In this document: positions 36,593 to 45,646 of the stretch, in pieces
Position numbering within the stretch: position 1 is the first letter of the stretch
How the letters are laid out: the number at the start of each line of letters is the position of its first letter
DNA from: RYN-230 sp963713815
GTDB lineage: Bacteria > Actinomycetota > Actinomycetes > Streptosporangiales > Streptosporangiaceae
NCBI GenBank assembly: GCA_963713815.1
Contig: CAVQNH010000052.1
Coordinates: forward strand, 248,001-312,000
Length of the DNA: 64,000 bases
Direction of reading: 5' to 3'
Notes under the pieces: model-generated
Told to the model about the DNA's origin: nothing
Seen by the model: only the letters and a program-made list of their open reading frames with translations
Databases searched by the model: none
Position numbers and translations under genes: made by a program

Positions 36593-37398
36593 GGCTGACT
36601 CCGTTCCCCGCCCGCCGCCCCGTCCCCGTCGGCCGCCGAGGGTGATTCCAGGGACCCGCCGGCCAGCGCCGCGGTGACCTCCGTGCCGAGGAAGACCTCA
36701 CGGACCGCGGGGTCGGCCAGCACGGTGGCCGGCGCACCGTCGCCGACGAACTTGCCGCCCGTCAGGCAGATCAGGCGGCTCACCACGGGGGTGAGCGCGC
36801 GCACCACGTGCTCGATCCAGATCACCGCGGTGCCCTCGGCGTTGACCTCGCGGACGATCTCGACCAGCTGGGCGACCTCGGGGTCGGTGAGGCCGCCGGC
36901 CACCTCGTCGAGCAGCAGCAGCGTGGGCTGCGTGGCGAGGGCGCGGGCCAGTTCCAGGCGTTTGCGTTGCAGCAGGCCGAGCCGTTCGGCGGGCACGTTC
37001 GCCTGGCCGGACAGGCCGGTCCGCTCCAGCGCCGCGACCGCGGCCGTGTAGCTGGCCCGCCGCCGCAGCCCGCCGCCCTGCTGGGCGGCGACGAGGAGGT
37101 TCTCGAACACGGTCATGTCCCCGAATGGGCGCGGCACCTGGTACGTGCGGCCGACACCCAGCCTGCACCGCGCGGCTGCGTCCAGCCCGGTGACCGTGCG
37201 CCCGCTGAAGCGGATCTCGCCCCCGCCGGGAGCGAGATCCCCGGAGATGAGGCCGAACAGGCTCGTCTTGCCAGCACCGTTCGGCCCCACGATCCCCACC
37301 GTGTCGCCAGTACCGACGGCCAGCGACAGGTCCTCCGCGATGACGACCCGGCCGAACCGTTTCGTCACGTGGTCGAGCTCAAGCAGCGGCTCGCTCAT
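36589..37398 (-). CDS. livG: ABC transporter ATP-binding protein LivG
   Basis: 269 aa. Walker A GPNGAGKTSLF (about residues 38-48), VGRTYQVPRPFGDMTVFENLLVA (LivG Q-loop), Walker B LLLLDEVAGGLTDPEV and WIEHVVRAL (switch His). The LSGGxx signature is replaced by LGLLQRKRLELARALA, as is common in LivG. The C-terminal extension is Ser/Gly-rich. It lies between livK and livF; a few bases separate it from the restored livK stop. Confidence 0.93.
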   Translation of the reverse strand: MSEPLLELDHVTKRFGRVVIAEDLSLAVGTGDTVGIVGPNGAGKTSLFGLISGDLAPGGGEIRFSGRTVTGLDAAARCRLGVGRTYQVPRPFGDMTVFENLLVAAQQGGGLRRRASYTAAVAALERTGLSGQANVPAERLGLLQRKRLELARALATQPTLLLLDEVAGGLTDPEVAQLVEIVREVNAEGTAVIWIEHVVRALTPVVSRLICLTGGKFVGDGAPATVLADPAVREVFLGTEVTAALAGGSLESPSAADGDGAAGGERSQP

Positions 37399-37402
37399 CC
37401 GG

Positions 37403-38759
37403 TCACTGGTTGGTCGGTTTCAGGTCGGCGGTGATCTTCGCGTCCGGCTGCAGCGTGTTGTCGAACGACCTGCATCTCCACCGGGTACTTGGTGCCCTTC
37501 TGCCACTGCACGCCGAGCGGCGGGGTGATCGCCACCCCGGGAGCGGGTTTGCCGGAGGTGAAGTTCAGCGGCCCGGCCAGCGCCTGGATGTTCACCTTGT
37601 GGATGGCGTCGGCGACCTCGGTCTTGTCGTGCGGGTCGCTCACCATGGTGAGGGCCGCGTGGGCGACCTCGAACAGGCTGTAGTTGCTGATGTTGGAGTT
37701 CCACTGGCCGTGGGAGGCCTCGAACTCGTTGGCCATCTGCTGGCAGGTCTCCCCGGTGAAGGAGGACTTCCACGGCAGCGTCGGCGCCCACCAGGCGTCG
37801 GTGGCCACGTTGTAGGCCAGGGGGCCGAGCGCGTAGGCGTCGGGCGGGAACAGCAGCACCTTGGCCACGGTGGCCAGCTTCGGCTTGAAGCCCTGCTGGA
37901 CCGACTGCTTCCACATGGTGGCGAAATCGGGCGGCAGCGGCACGTTGGTGAAGAAGTCGGCGTTGGCCGCCTTGAACTGGGAGATCATCGAGGAGTAGTT
38001 CGTGGTCCCGTCGGGGTAGGCCGAGGACAGGACCATCTTGTAGCCCGCTGCCGTGGCGATCGGCGGGAACACCGCGCGGAACGCGTTGCCGTCCGAGTCG
38101 TTCGGGAACGCGGCCGCGACCACCTTGTTGGTGTGCAGCTGGGCGTGGATCCGGTTCCACATCGGTATGAACGCCTGGACCAGGTGCTCGGCGCCCAGGA
38201 AGTACATGACCACGTACTTGGGCTTGAGCGTCGGCTTCTGCGGGTTGCCGCCGAGGTTGATGTACCAGGACTCCCACGGAATGTTCGCGCAGATCAGCGG
38301 GGTGTGCAGCGATTCGGCCTGGCTGGCTACCGCGTTGACGGTCTCCGGGGTGGACGACGCGAACAGCAGGTCCACGCCGTCGCTCAGGATGGCCGTCTTG
38401 GCCAGGTCCCCCGCCCGGGTCGGGCTGGACTGGGTGTCATAGGACTTGATGGTGACCGGGTAGGTCTTTCCGCCGATCTTGAACCCGTTCTTGTACGGGG
38501 TGGTCTGCTTGATCTTGGAGATCACCCAGTTGTCCGGCGCTCCGAACCCGGCCAGGGAGCCGGTCAGCGGGTGGATCCAGCCGATGGTGATGCCTTTGGT
38601 GCCGCCCGAGCTAGCGCCCTTGATGCCGGAACTGCACGCTTCCAGCAGTCCGCCACCTCCCACCACCACCGCGCCGGTGCCGACCCCGCGCAGCAAGCCG
38701 CGTCGGCTGATGCCGGCGGCCTGGCCGGTTCTCGCGGACTGCTCAGTCTGGTCACTCAT
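37403..38759 (-). CDS. livK: Branched-chain amino acid ABC transporter substrate-binding lipoprotein LivK, frameshift near C terminus
   Basis: About 451 aa. The N terminus has a twin-arginine motif (SRRGLLRG) and a lipobox (GLLEAC, Cys about residue 42), so a Tat-exported lipoprotein. The periplasmic-binding-protein fold follows (TIGWIHPLTGSLAGFG, DTQSSPTRAGDLAKTAIL, FASSTPETVNAVA). In the literal frame the last ~20 residues turn Arg/His-rich and stop at 37395. A surplus base near 37468 explains this: the next frame reads DNTLQPDAKITADLKPTNQ and a TGA at 37403-37405, a normal ending. Total 1357 bases, one more than a codon multiple. Confidence 0.87.
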
Positions 38760-39438
38760 CTGTCATCGATCTCCTTGTGAGGTCGTATCGCAGAGATTGG
38801 GACCGGGACGCACGAACGCGTGCAGCCAGTCCCCTTCAGTCAGGGGGCACCTGATGACCGGCAGATGCTCAGAGGTCACGCCGCCGCTTCCCTGACGTTC
38901 CATTCCGTCTCCTCGACGTCCGCCCCCTTTGCGCCGGCGTGCGGGACACCGGCGTCCAAGGCCCGCCGCCAAGCCAACGCTCGGCTCGGGGCTGGGCCCT
39001 GCGGGATCAAGGCAGTGCTAGTGTGCGCTTAGCGTACGGCTATGCGCAATACGGATAAGCGCAACGGGAAAATTTCCTCATAGGCCCCAACGCGCCCACT
39101 GGGGGCCCTCGCACCTATTAGTTATCAGCCTTCGCCCTTACTGTTACTGCGTTGTTACCATTAGCCCTCGGGGCGGGTTCAGGGCAGAGGTCCCGGCGGC
39201 CGGGAACCTGACAAGGAGAATGCCACATATGTGGCGTTCGGCCATGGCGTTACGGCGACCGTCCCGCAGCGTTCCTCGTATCGCAGCAGCGCAAACCCGG
39301 GGCTGGCCCGGCTCCCTTTCGCCGCTCACGGCTTGCTGACGTTCGAATACACAGAAGTAATACCGCTCTAACGCGGCGCGCCGGCGATCAGGATCCTGGG
39401 TGTCCCGGGACGTTACCGCGATGGCGGATCATGAGGAC
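38760..39438. other. Intergenic region upstream of livK and the SDR gene
   Basis: No protein-like frame on either strand. The part from about 39040 to 39180 is markedly AT-richer than its surroundings and probably holds promoters for the divergent livK and SDR genes. It contains a separated inverted repeat (39024-39063) and a GGCCCC / GGGGCC stem near 39083-39107. Confidence 0.5.
39024..39063. promoter_or_regulatory. Inverted repeat TGCGCTTA / TAAGCGCA
   Basis: Perfect 8-base arms at 39024-39031 and 39056-39063, separated by 24 bases that include another TGCGCA. Located 265 bases upstream of livK in the AT-rich gap. It could be a regulator site, but no matching factor is known to me. Confidence 0.35.
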
Positions 39439-40296
39439 ATGAGCCAGACCGGAAACAACTCCTCCACCACATGGTTCGTCACCGGGGCCTCCCGCGGGTT
39501 CGGCCGGGAGCTGACCGAGCAGCTGCTCGCCCGGGGTGACCGGGTGGCGGCCACGTTGCGCCGGCCTGTCCAGCTGGATGACCTGGCCGCTCACTACGGG
39601 GACCGGCTGTGGGTGCGCGCCCTCGACGTGACCGACACCGCGCAGATGCGGCGCGTCGTCCGGGAGGCGTTCACCGATCTCGGGCGGATCGACGTGGTGG
39701 TGTCCAACGCGGGTTATGGCGTGTTCGGCGCGGCCGAGGATCTCACCGACGCCCAGGTCGAGACGGTGATCTCGACCAACCTGACCGCCTCGATCCAGCT
39801 CGCCCGGGCGGTTCTGCCGTACCTGCGGGCCCAGGGCGGCGGCCTGCTGATGCAGATGTCGAGCATGGGCGGCCAGCTCGCGTTCCCCGCGTTCTCCATG
39901 TACCACGCGACCAAGTGGGGCATCGAGGGCTTCTATGAGTCGCTGGCCGCCGAAGTCGAGCCGTTCGGCATCCGCACCATCCTGGTCGAGCCCGGGATGA
40001 TCCGGACCAGCTTCTACCAGGCCGCCACGCGGGTCCCGCCGGGCCGCGCCTACCAGGGCACCCCGGCCGACCGCGATGCCCTGCCGCTGGACGACATGCC
40101 GGGGGATCAGGCCAAGGTGGTCGCGGCCATGATCGCCGCCGCCCTCTCCCCGGATCCGCCCCGCCGCCTCCTGCTGGGATCGGATGCTTACCGCCTGGTC
40201 CATGAGGCCCTCACGGCCCGGCTCGCCGACATCGAGGCCCAGCAAGATCGCGCGGCCTCCACGGACGTCAACGGCTGGCTGCCCGCCACCCCCTGA
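39439..40296 (+). CDS. Short-chain dehydrogenase/reductase (SDR)
   Basis: 285 aa from the ATG at 39439 (GAGGA just upstream); ATG 39421 and GTG 39400 are in-frame alternatives. Classical SDR: TWFVTGASRGFGREL (TGxxxGxG, about residues 10-24), VDVVVSNAGYGVFG (NAG), catalytic Ser in MQMSSMGG, and YHATKWGIEGF (YxxxK). ALDVTD near residue 60 marks the adenine pocket. No membrane segment. The substrate is unknown and the neighbours give no pathway. Confidence 0.88.
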   Translation: MSQTGNNSSTTWFVTGASRGFGRELTEQLLARGDRVAATLRRPVQLDDLAAHYGDRLWVRALDVTDTAQMRRVVREAFTDLGRIDVVVSNAGYGVFGAAEDLTDAQVETVISTNLTASIQLARAVLPYLRAQGGGLLMQMSSMGGQLAFPAFSMYHATKWGIEGFYESLAAEVEPFGIRTILVEPGMIRTSFYQAATRVPPGRAYQGTPADRDALPLDDMPGDQAKVVAAMIAAALSPDPPRRLLLGSDAYRLVHEALTARLADIEAQQDRAASTDVNGWLPATP

Positions 40297-40328
40297 CCCG
40301 GGCCCTGGCACCCGCGCCCGGCGTCCGG

Positions 40329-40556
40329 CTACCCCCGGTGCCGGCCCCACAGGAAGTAGGTCAGCGGCGCGATCCCGGCCGAGTTGACGACCGTGAGCAG
40401 CGGGACCCACATCCACTTCGCGCCCCGGATCTCACTCGCCGGGCGGCGCTTGAGGTCGACCAGCGCCGCCGCCTTGAGGCTGGTTTCCACGGCGGCTCCG
40501 ATGATGATCAGCCGCTGCGTGCGCGGGCTGAGATCGCTCCACTTGGCTCCGGCCAC
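40329..40556 (-). CDS. Small membrane protein, PLDc_N-like
   Basis: 75 aa from a GTG at 40556 with GGAGG 5 bases upstream; the open frame extends further but is repetitive and runs under the next gene. Two hydrophobic segments: RLIIIGAAVETSLKAAALV and WMWVPLLTVVNSAGIAPLTYFLWG, ending in a basic GRHRG. The second part resembles the PLDc_N type of short two-helix proteins (a Trp, then a helix, then YFLWGR). Lies 86 bases after the ribbon-helix-helix gene and may belong to its operon. Short direct repeats GATGCTGGCTTGCC fill part of the gap. Confidence 0.6.
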   Translation of the reverse strand: MAGAKWSDLSPRTQRLIIIGAAVETSLKAAALVDLKRRPASEIRGAKWMWVPLLTVVNSAGIAPLTYFLWGRHRG

Positions 40557-40642
40557 GACACCCTCCGCATACCTGGCTGGGACTTGCGCTGGCTTGCCCG
40601 ATGCTGGCTTGCCTGATGCTGGCCTGCACTGTACATCGGCGG

Positions 40643-40936
40643 TTACTGGTCGCGGTCGCGGCGGAGCCGCTCCAGCACCTCGTCCGGGCTCTCGGTGGTC
40701 ACCCGGATCATCGCGCGGACCGCGTCGGCCAGCGCGACGCGGGGGACGTCCAGCTCGATCGCGGCCGAGTGGGTCCACCGGGTGAGTTCCCGGTAGAGTT
40801 CCGGGCTCAGGTCGAGCGTGATCCGCACCGGTTTCGACCGGATCGCCGTCTTGCCGGCCGGGGCGGCCCCCGGTTCCGTGCGCCTGGTGGCGGCGGCCGC
40901 CATCTGCTCTTTGCGGCGTTCCCGCTCCGTTGTCAT
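40643..40936 (-). CDS. Ribbon-helix-helix-like DNA-binding partner of the ParA-type ATPase
   Basis: 97 aa. The start is the ATG in the ATGA overlap with the ParA gene. The N-terminal third is basic and Ala-rich. Residues ~37-80 (PVRITLDLSPELYRELTRWTHSAA, then a second helix with ALADAVRAMIRV) look like a ribbon-helix-helix: a short beta strand with alternating polar residues, then two helices. Coupled to a ParA-like ATPase it resembles the small centromere-binding proteins of plasmid partition systems. Assignment rests on pattern and context. Confidence 0.65.
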   Translation of the reverse strand: MTTERERRKEQMAAAATRRTEPGAAPAGKTAIRSKPVRITLDLSPELYRELTRWTHSAAIELDVPRVALADAVRAMIRVTTESPDEVLERLRRDRDQ

Positions 40937-41604
40937 GACGGCACCTTCCCGAGGGGAACGCATCGTTCGATGAGGTCGTGGGCCACGCCGCGCCATACGT
41001 CGCGGCCTATCTCGGGAATGGGGACACCGAAGCTCTGCGCGTACGCCTCGCGCCTCGGCACGGCCGTTCGCAGCACGTCATAGCCTAGGCCCTCCAGTAC
41101 TTCGCGGGCGCTGGTGGTGGAGTGGGCCCGGGCGACACACCGGTTCAGCAGGACCGCGGCCCGGGCGGGCCGCTCCCGGAACGCCTCGACCTCGCTGATC
41201 TCGTCGCGCACCGGGGTGGTCCGGTTGATCTCGATGGGGCTCGGCGCGCAGGGGATCAGGATCTCGTCAACGTACCGCATCGCCGACCGGGCGATGCCGG
41301 CGTGGTCCTCCAGCTGCGGGGCGTCGATGATCACCACGTCGTCTGGATGGGCGATCTCGGCGACCCGCTGATGCAGGGTGCGCGACGGCAGGGCCACCAT
41401 CCGGAACGGGAAAGCCATCCGCGGCGGCAGCCCCGGGTCCATGGCGGCCAGGTCAGACCACTCCAGGGCGCTGCCGGACGGGTCCGCGTCCACGAGCAGG
41501 ACGGCCCTCCCGGCCTGGGCAAAGATGTGTGCCAGCCAGACCGCCGAGGTGGTCTTGCCCGTGCCCGGCTTCAGGTTGAGCAGGGCGACGCTAAGAGCCG
41601 GCAT
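40933..41604 (-). CDS. ParA/MinD-family ATPase
   Basis: 223 aa. P-loop NTPase with a deviant Walker A, LNLKPGTGKTTSAVWLAH (about residues 10-26): the signature lysine is present but the usual KGGxGKT glycine is replaced by proline. LLVDADPSGSALEWSD matches the ParA A' motif, VVIIDAPQLEDH the Walker B and ILIPCAPSPIEINRT the C-terminal switch. Length fits the short plasmid-type ParA without an N-terminal HTH. Overlaps the RHH gene by 4 bases, giving a two-gene partition-like cassette on the chromosome. The gene upstream (41938 on) is a separate small membrane protein. Confidence 0.83.
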   Translation of the reverse strand: MPALSVALLNLKPGTGKTTSAVWLAHIFAQAGRAVLLVDADPSGSALEWSDLAAMDPGLPPRMAFPFRMVALPSRTLHQRVAEIAHPDDVVIIDAPQLEDHAGIARSAMRYVDEILIPCAPSPIEINRTTPVRDEISEVEAFRERPARAAVLLNRCVARAHSTTSAREVLEGLGYDVLRTAVPRREAYAQSFGVPIPEIGRDVWRGVAHDLIERCVPLGKVPS

Positions 41605-41937
41605 GAACGCAGTATTGCAGTGCCTACGGCATTACGGAAGACTCTTCCGGGGAATGCGGGCTGCGGGGCGGGCGGTCCAGGCCGCCCTGTCGCGGCGGAA
41701 AGCCGACTTCCCACCAGGTTACGGATGTTACCCCGCAGTTCGTGCCATGGGCAGGGCCGATGTGCCCACAGCCTGTGGACCGGTTACGGCCCGGCCTGGA
41801 CCGTCGGGTGATAGAGCCCGCGGGGACAGCCCTGGCCGGGACCTGCCCGGCCAGGACCTGCCCGGCCAGGGCCGCGGCCGTGCCGCGTCAGGGAGGCTCA
41901 GGAGCAGCAATACTTACCGTCCCGGCCGGCGGCCGGC
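41605..41937. other. Intergenic region upstream of the parA-like gene
   Basis: No protein-like frame. It contains a GTAATGCCGTAGGCAC-type partial palindrome next to the parA start (about 41617-41633) and short CCTGGCCAGGAC/CCGGCCAGGACCTG direct repeats at 41838-41880. The former might be a cis-acting partition or operator site. Confidence 0.4.
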
Positions 41938-42138
41938 CTACTCGTTCTTCCATTCGCCGCCCCGTTCCTGGGCGTACCTGCGCTGCTTGTCGAGCGAGTC
42001 GCCGTAGCGGTCGTACACGTCCTCAGCGGTGTTGTCCGTCTTGTCCGACAGCCGGTGAGTCTGCAACTTGACCACTGATATGAAGCCCCAGACCGCAAGG
42101 ATCACTACCACGGCTGCGATCAGGTACTGCCACCACAT
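41938..42138 (-). CDS. Small single-pass membrane protein, unknown function
   Basis: 66 aa from the ATG at 42138, which has a GAGGTG site 6 bases upstream; a GTG 9 bases earlier is the alternative. One transmembrane helix at residues ~3-23 (WQYLIAAVVVILAVWGFISVV), then a charged cytoplasmic tail (KTDNTAEDVYDRYGDSLDKQRRYAQERGGEWKNE split over the helix C-side). I do not recognise the family. Confidence 0.6.
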   Translation of the reverse strand: MWWQYLIAAVVVILAVWGFISVVKLQTHRLSDKTDNTAEDVYDRYGDSLDKQRRYAQERGGEWKNE

Positions 42139-42326
42139 CAGGATCACCTCGATCCGTTGTCGCGGTTCTGCTCCGCGACTACCTCTCTTCTGCGGCTACC
42201 CAGCAACGGCGCGTTCACTCCAGGGGTTGCGAATCTGGGTCGGCCAGCGTCTCCTCCGCATCCAGCCGCCGGGCGGCAGACGGGCGCGCCGCCGCGCCGC
42301 GCAAGCCTTACTTTCCCTAACGGTCT

Positions 42327-42866
42327 TCACGGGCTGGATGACCCGTCTGGCCCGGGCGGCCGTGGCTGGTAGAGACCCACCAGCACCCCGTAGCGGGCCG
42401 CGCCGTCGCCGGCGTCGTCGAGGCTGGTGACCAGGTCGTTGAGCGTGCTGGCCAGCTGGCGGGCCTGATCCGCGGTCAGCCGGATATTGCGCAGCACCAG
42501 CAGCGGTTCTCCCTCAGCGGTGGCCATCTCATCCCCGACGGCCTGGAGCATGACGCCGGCGTGGGCGGTTCCCTGCTCCCCGGGAAAGCGGAGCAGGCGG
42601 GCGGTCCGCTGGTAGTACTGCTCGGTGCCGCCGCGCACCTGCCGGGTTTCCGTGACCGCCACCAGGCCGGCGTCGCGGAGCACCTTGAGGTGGTGCGCGA
42701 TGTTGCCCTTGTGGCTGCCCAGGGCCGTGGCTAGCTGGCTGATCGTCGCCGGGTGCTGGCCCAGCGCGAACAGCAGCCGGTGCCGCAGCGGATGCCCGAG
42801 GGCCCGGTACTGGGCGGCCGAGGTGACGGTCAGCTCCGCGTCGGGCGGCTCGCTGGATGAACTCAC
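42327..42866 (-). CDS. ArsR-type winged helix-turn-helix transcriptional regulator
   Basis: 179 aa from a GTG. Residues ~17-75 form a winged helix: YRALGHPLRHRLLFALGQ, then TISQLATALGSHKGNIAHHLKVLRDAGLV as the recognition helix-turn-helix and a wing (VRGGTEQYYQRTAR). The remaining ~90 residues (including LLVLRNIRLTADQARQL) form a helical regulatory or dimer domain like the HTH_20 group. Divergent from the S41 peptidase across about 100 bases, so it probably regulates that gene and itself. No cysteine metal site is evident. Confidence 0.82.
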   Translation of the reverse strand: MSSSSEPPDAELTVTSAAQYRALGHPLRHRLLFALGQHPATISQLATALGSHKGNIAHHLKVLRDAGLVAVTETRQVRGGTEQYYQRTARLLRFPGEQGTAHAGVMLQAVGDEMATAEGEPLLVLRNIRLTADQARQLASTLNDLVTSLDDAGDGAARYGVLVGLYQPRPPGPDGSSSP

Positions 42867-42886
42867 GGAGTAAGTGTCTAATATTC

Positions 42887-42916
42887 TTGACGCTTTTTCA
42901 ACTGCCGTGCTTTACT
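42887..42916 (+). promoter_or_regulatory. Putative promoter of the S41 peptidase gene
   Basis: TTGACG (42887-42892) and TTTACT (42911-42916) are 18 bases apart, about 52 bases before the ATG. The -35 overlaps the AT-rich block GTCTAATATTCTTGAC (42876-42891), a plausible operator for the divergent ArsR-type regulator. Confidence 0.5.
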
Positions 42917-42967
42917 ACCCGCATCCCCGGCCACCCCGACCCTGGCCGGGCACCCACGGAGGACACC

Positions 42968-44032
42968 ATGCAGAAAACCGACATCTCCTCGATCACCCGC
43001 GACCTGGCCGGGCTGGTCGCGGAGCGCTACGTGTTTCCCGGCCCGGCGGCCGAGATCAGCCGGCTCCTGGAAACCGGGCTCGCGGAAGACCGCCACGCGG
43101 CCGTCCCCGACGAGCAGGCCCTGGCCACCGCGCTCACCCAAGACCTCCAGTCGCTCAACGGCGACAAGCACCTGCGGCTGCTGCACAGTGCCGCCGAACT
43201 GCCCGGTGCCGCCGAACTGCCCGGTGCCGCCGAACCGCACAGTGCCGCCGAACTGCCCGGGCCGGCCGGTCAGGCCGAGCGTGGTGACGAGGCCGCCGAA
43301 CTGGCCGCCATGACCGCCTACGCAGAACGCACGGCGGGCGGGATTGCCCGGGCGGAACGGCTCGATGGCAACGTCGGCTACCTCGACCTGCGGCCGCTGC
43401 TGTTTCCCCCGGTCGTGGCGGGGGAAGCCGTGGCCGCTGCGATGACACTCATCGCGCCGGCCGAGGCGCTCCTCCTCGACCTGCGCCGGTGCCTGGGCGG
43501 CTCGCCGGACATGGTGGCCATGGTGTGCAGCTACCTGTTCGGCGACGAGCCGGTGCATCTCATCGACATCATCGACCGGCCCGCCGCCGACGGCACGGCC
43601 GCGGTCCGGCAGTCCTGGACCATGCCGTTCACGCCCGGCCGCCGGTTCGGCCCGGACAAGCCGGTCTTCGTGCTGACCAGCGGCACCACGTTCTCCGGCG
43701 GCGAGGAACTCAGCTACGACCTCCAGCAGCTCGGCCGGGCCATCGTGGTCGGCGAGCGCACCCGCGGCGGCGCCCACCCGGTCGAGCGGTTCCCGATCCG
43801 CCCGCACCTGCAGGCGACCATCCCCGTCGCGCGGGCTCACAGCCCGGCCTCCGGCGGGAACTGGGAAGGCACCGGCGTCCTGCCCGACGTGCAGGTGCCC
43901 GCCGGCGAGGCGCTGGGGGTCGCCTACCAGCGGGCCCTGGCCCACGTGGTCGCGCTGGGGGACGAGGGGGCCCGGACCGAGACCAACGCCGAGGCCCGGC
44001 GAGCCCTGGACGCCTGCCACGCCCCGGCCTGA
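42968..44032 (+). CDS. S41 family peptidase (IRBP-like)
   Basis: 354 aa from the ATG at 42968. The N-terminal helical region resembles Peptidase_S41_N of interphotoreceptor-retinoid-binding-like proteins (ITRDLAGLVAERYVFPG, then NGDKHLRLLH). The catalytic domain has GNVGYLDLRPL, LLLDLRRCLGGSPDMV and the nucleophile region LTSGTTFSGGEELSYDLQ, followed by GERTRGGAHP. No signal peptide is visible. A tandem repeat at residues ~74-97 inserts an Ala/Glu/Leu/Pro stretch between the domains. Confidence 0.85.
   Translation: MQKTDISSITRDLAGLVAERYVFPGPAAEISRLLETGLAEDRHAAVPDEQALATALTQDLQSLNGDKHLRLLHSAAELPGAAELPGAAEPHSAAELPGPAGQAERGDEAAELAAMTAYAERTAGGIARAERLDGNVGYLDLRPLLFPPVVAGEAVAAAMTLIAPAEALLLDLRRCLGGSPDMVAMVCSYLFGDEPVHLIDIIDRPAADGTAAVRQSWTMPFTPGRRFGPDKPVFVLTSGTTFSGGEELSYDLQQLGRAIVVGERTRGGAHPVERFPIRPHLQATIPVARAHSPASGGNWEGTGVLPDVQVPAGEALGVAYQRALAHVVALGDEGARTETNAEARRALDACHAPA
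43189..43260 (+). repeat. 18-bp tandem repeat inside the S41 peptidase gene
   Basis: Four units (43189-43206, 43207-43224, 43225-43242, 43243-43260) of TGCCGCCGAACTGCCCGG. The third differs at several positions. They encode AAELPG-type hexapeptides in an interdomain linker and keep the frame. Confidence 0.9.
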
Positions 44033-44158
44033 CCGGCCGCCAGGCTACTCGTTTAACTTTCGTTCATCTTTGCGTCGGTATTTCTTCGTTTGGATGACGT
44101 ATTTTTGTCACGAGGAGGAGCTGGAACCGGCTGGACCACGCACACGAAAGGGCCGTTG

Positions 44159-45646
44159 GTGGCGAAAACCCGGGCCCGGGGCTTGCCGAGCGCCCTGGAT
44201 GAGGTGCCGGTCAGCCGATTCCACCTCCGGGCGGTCCTGGTCTCCGGCATGGGATTCTTCACCGACGCCTACGACCTGTTCGTCATCGGGATCGCCGCCA
44301 CGCTGATCAGGCAGCAGTGGCACCTGGGTTCGGGCCAGCTGGCCCTGCTGAACAGCACCATGCTGGCCGCGGCTTTCCTGGGTGCCGTGGTGTTCGGCCG
44401 GGTGGCCGACCTCCTGGGCCGCACGCGGGTGTACTGGCTGGTCGCGGTGATCATGGTGCTCGGCGCGCTGGGCTCCGCGCTGGCCCCCTCGTTCTGGGTG
44501 CTGATCGTGTTCCGCTTCGTGCTCGGCTTCGGCGTGGGTGGTGACTACCCGGTCAGCGCGGTGCTGATGAGCGAGTACGCCAACCGCCGGGACCGCGGCA
44601 GGCTGGTCGGGATGGTGTTCTCCACCCAGGCCCTCGGGCTGATCGTGGCCCCCCTGATCGCGCTGGCGCTGCTCGGCGGGGGCGTCAGCGATGGCCTCGC
44701 CTGGCGGATCATGCTGGGGCTCGGGGCGGTCCCGGCCGCCGCGGTGCTCTACCTGCGCCGCCGGCTGCCCGAGTCGCCCCGCTACCAGGCCCAGATCCAG
44801 GGCCGCCACGATGCGGCGGTCGACAGCCTGGCCCGGTTCAGCGAGGGACGGGTGATGGCGGTCCCTTCGCCCGCCATCACGCACCAGATGGGCCTGCGGT
44901 CGTTCCTGACCAACCGCCGGTGGCTGCTGACGCTGGCCGGCACGGCCGGCTGCTGGTTCCTGCTGGACTACGCCTTCTACGGCAACACGATCTCCACGCC
45001 CCAGATCATCGGGCTGATCTCGCCGCATTCGTCCATCATGACCACGATCGCCATCCAGCTGGTCATCTTCGTGGTCGCCGCGGTGCCGGGCTACCTGCTC
45101 GGCGTCGCCCGGATGGACCGCGTCGGCCACCGGCGGCTCCAGCTGATCGGCTTCGCCATGATGGCGCTGTGCTTCGCGGTCATCGGGCTGGTGCCCGGGC
45201 TGACCACCGCGGTGGCACCGTTCCTGCTGGTCTACGGGGTCAGCTACTTCTTCACCGAGTTCGGCCCGAACATGACCACGTTCGTGATGCCCAGTGAGGT
45301 GTTCCCGGTCACCATGCGGGCCACCGGGCACGGCATCTCGGCCGGGGTCGGCAAGCTGGGCGCGTTCATCGGCGTGTTCCTGTTCCCGCTCCTGCAGCCG
45401 ACGCTGGGACTGCGCGGCACGCTCCTGCTCACGGCGGCCATCTCGGTCCTGGGCCTGCTCCTGACCCTGGTGCTGCCCGAGCCGGCCGGCCGGAGCCTGG
45501 ATGAGGTGTCCGGCGGCGAGGCGCTGGTCGGCGGCCTGGCCGGGGGTTACCCGAGTCCCGGGGAGTCCCCGTCCGCGGGGCCGTTCCTGGCGGACGTCCC
45601 GTCGTCGGACCGCAGGCCCGATACCCCGCCGGACCGGGCGGCCTGA
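44159..45646 (+). CDS. MFS transporter, phosphate:H+ symporter (PHS)-like
   Basis: 495 aa from a GTG at 44159; an ATG at 44090 is possible, and a GAGGAGGAG run at 44111 has no suitable start nearby. Twelve predicted helices with a central loop around residues 205-245. VSGMGFFTDAYDLFVIGIAATLI (helix 1, with the Asp pair), VFGRVADLLGRTRVYW (MFS loop 2-3 signature), FGVGGDYPVSAVLMSEYANRRDRG and EVFPVTMRATGHGIS match sugar-transporter-fold symporters of the PHS family. Substrate (phosphate or an organic acid) is inferred. The C-terminal tail is Pro/Ser-rich and overlaps the convergent DUF4234 frame. Confidence 0.85.
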   Translation: MAKTRARGLPSALDEVPVSRFHLRAVLVSGMGFFTDAYDLFVIGIAATLIRQQWHLGSGQLALLNSTMLAAAFLGAVVFGRVADLLGRTRVYWLVAVIMVLGALGSALAPSFWVLIVFRFVLGFGVGGDYPVSAVLMSEYANRRDRGRLVGMVFSTQALGLIVAPLIALALLGGGVSDGLAWRIMLGLGAVPAAAVLYLRRRLPESPRYQAQIQGRHDAAVDSLARFSEGRVMAVPSPAITHQMGLRSFLTNRRWLLTLAGTAGCWFLLDYAFYGNTISTPQIIGLISPHSSIMTTIAIQLVIFVVAAVPGYLLGVARMDRVGHRRLQLIGFAMMALCFAVIGLVPGLTTAVAPFLLVYGVSYFFTEFGPNMTTFVMPSEVFPVTMRATGHGISAGVGKLGAFIGVFLFPLLQPTLGLRGTLLLTAAISVLGLLLTLVLPEPAGRSLDEVSGGEALVGGLAGGYPSPGESPSAGPFLADVPSSDRRPDTPPDRAA

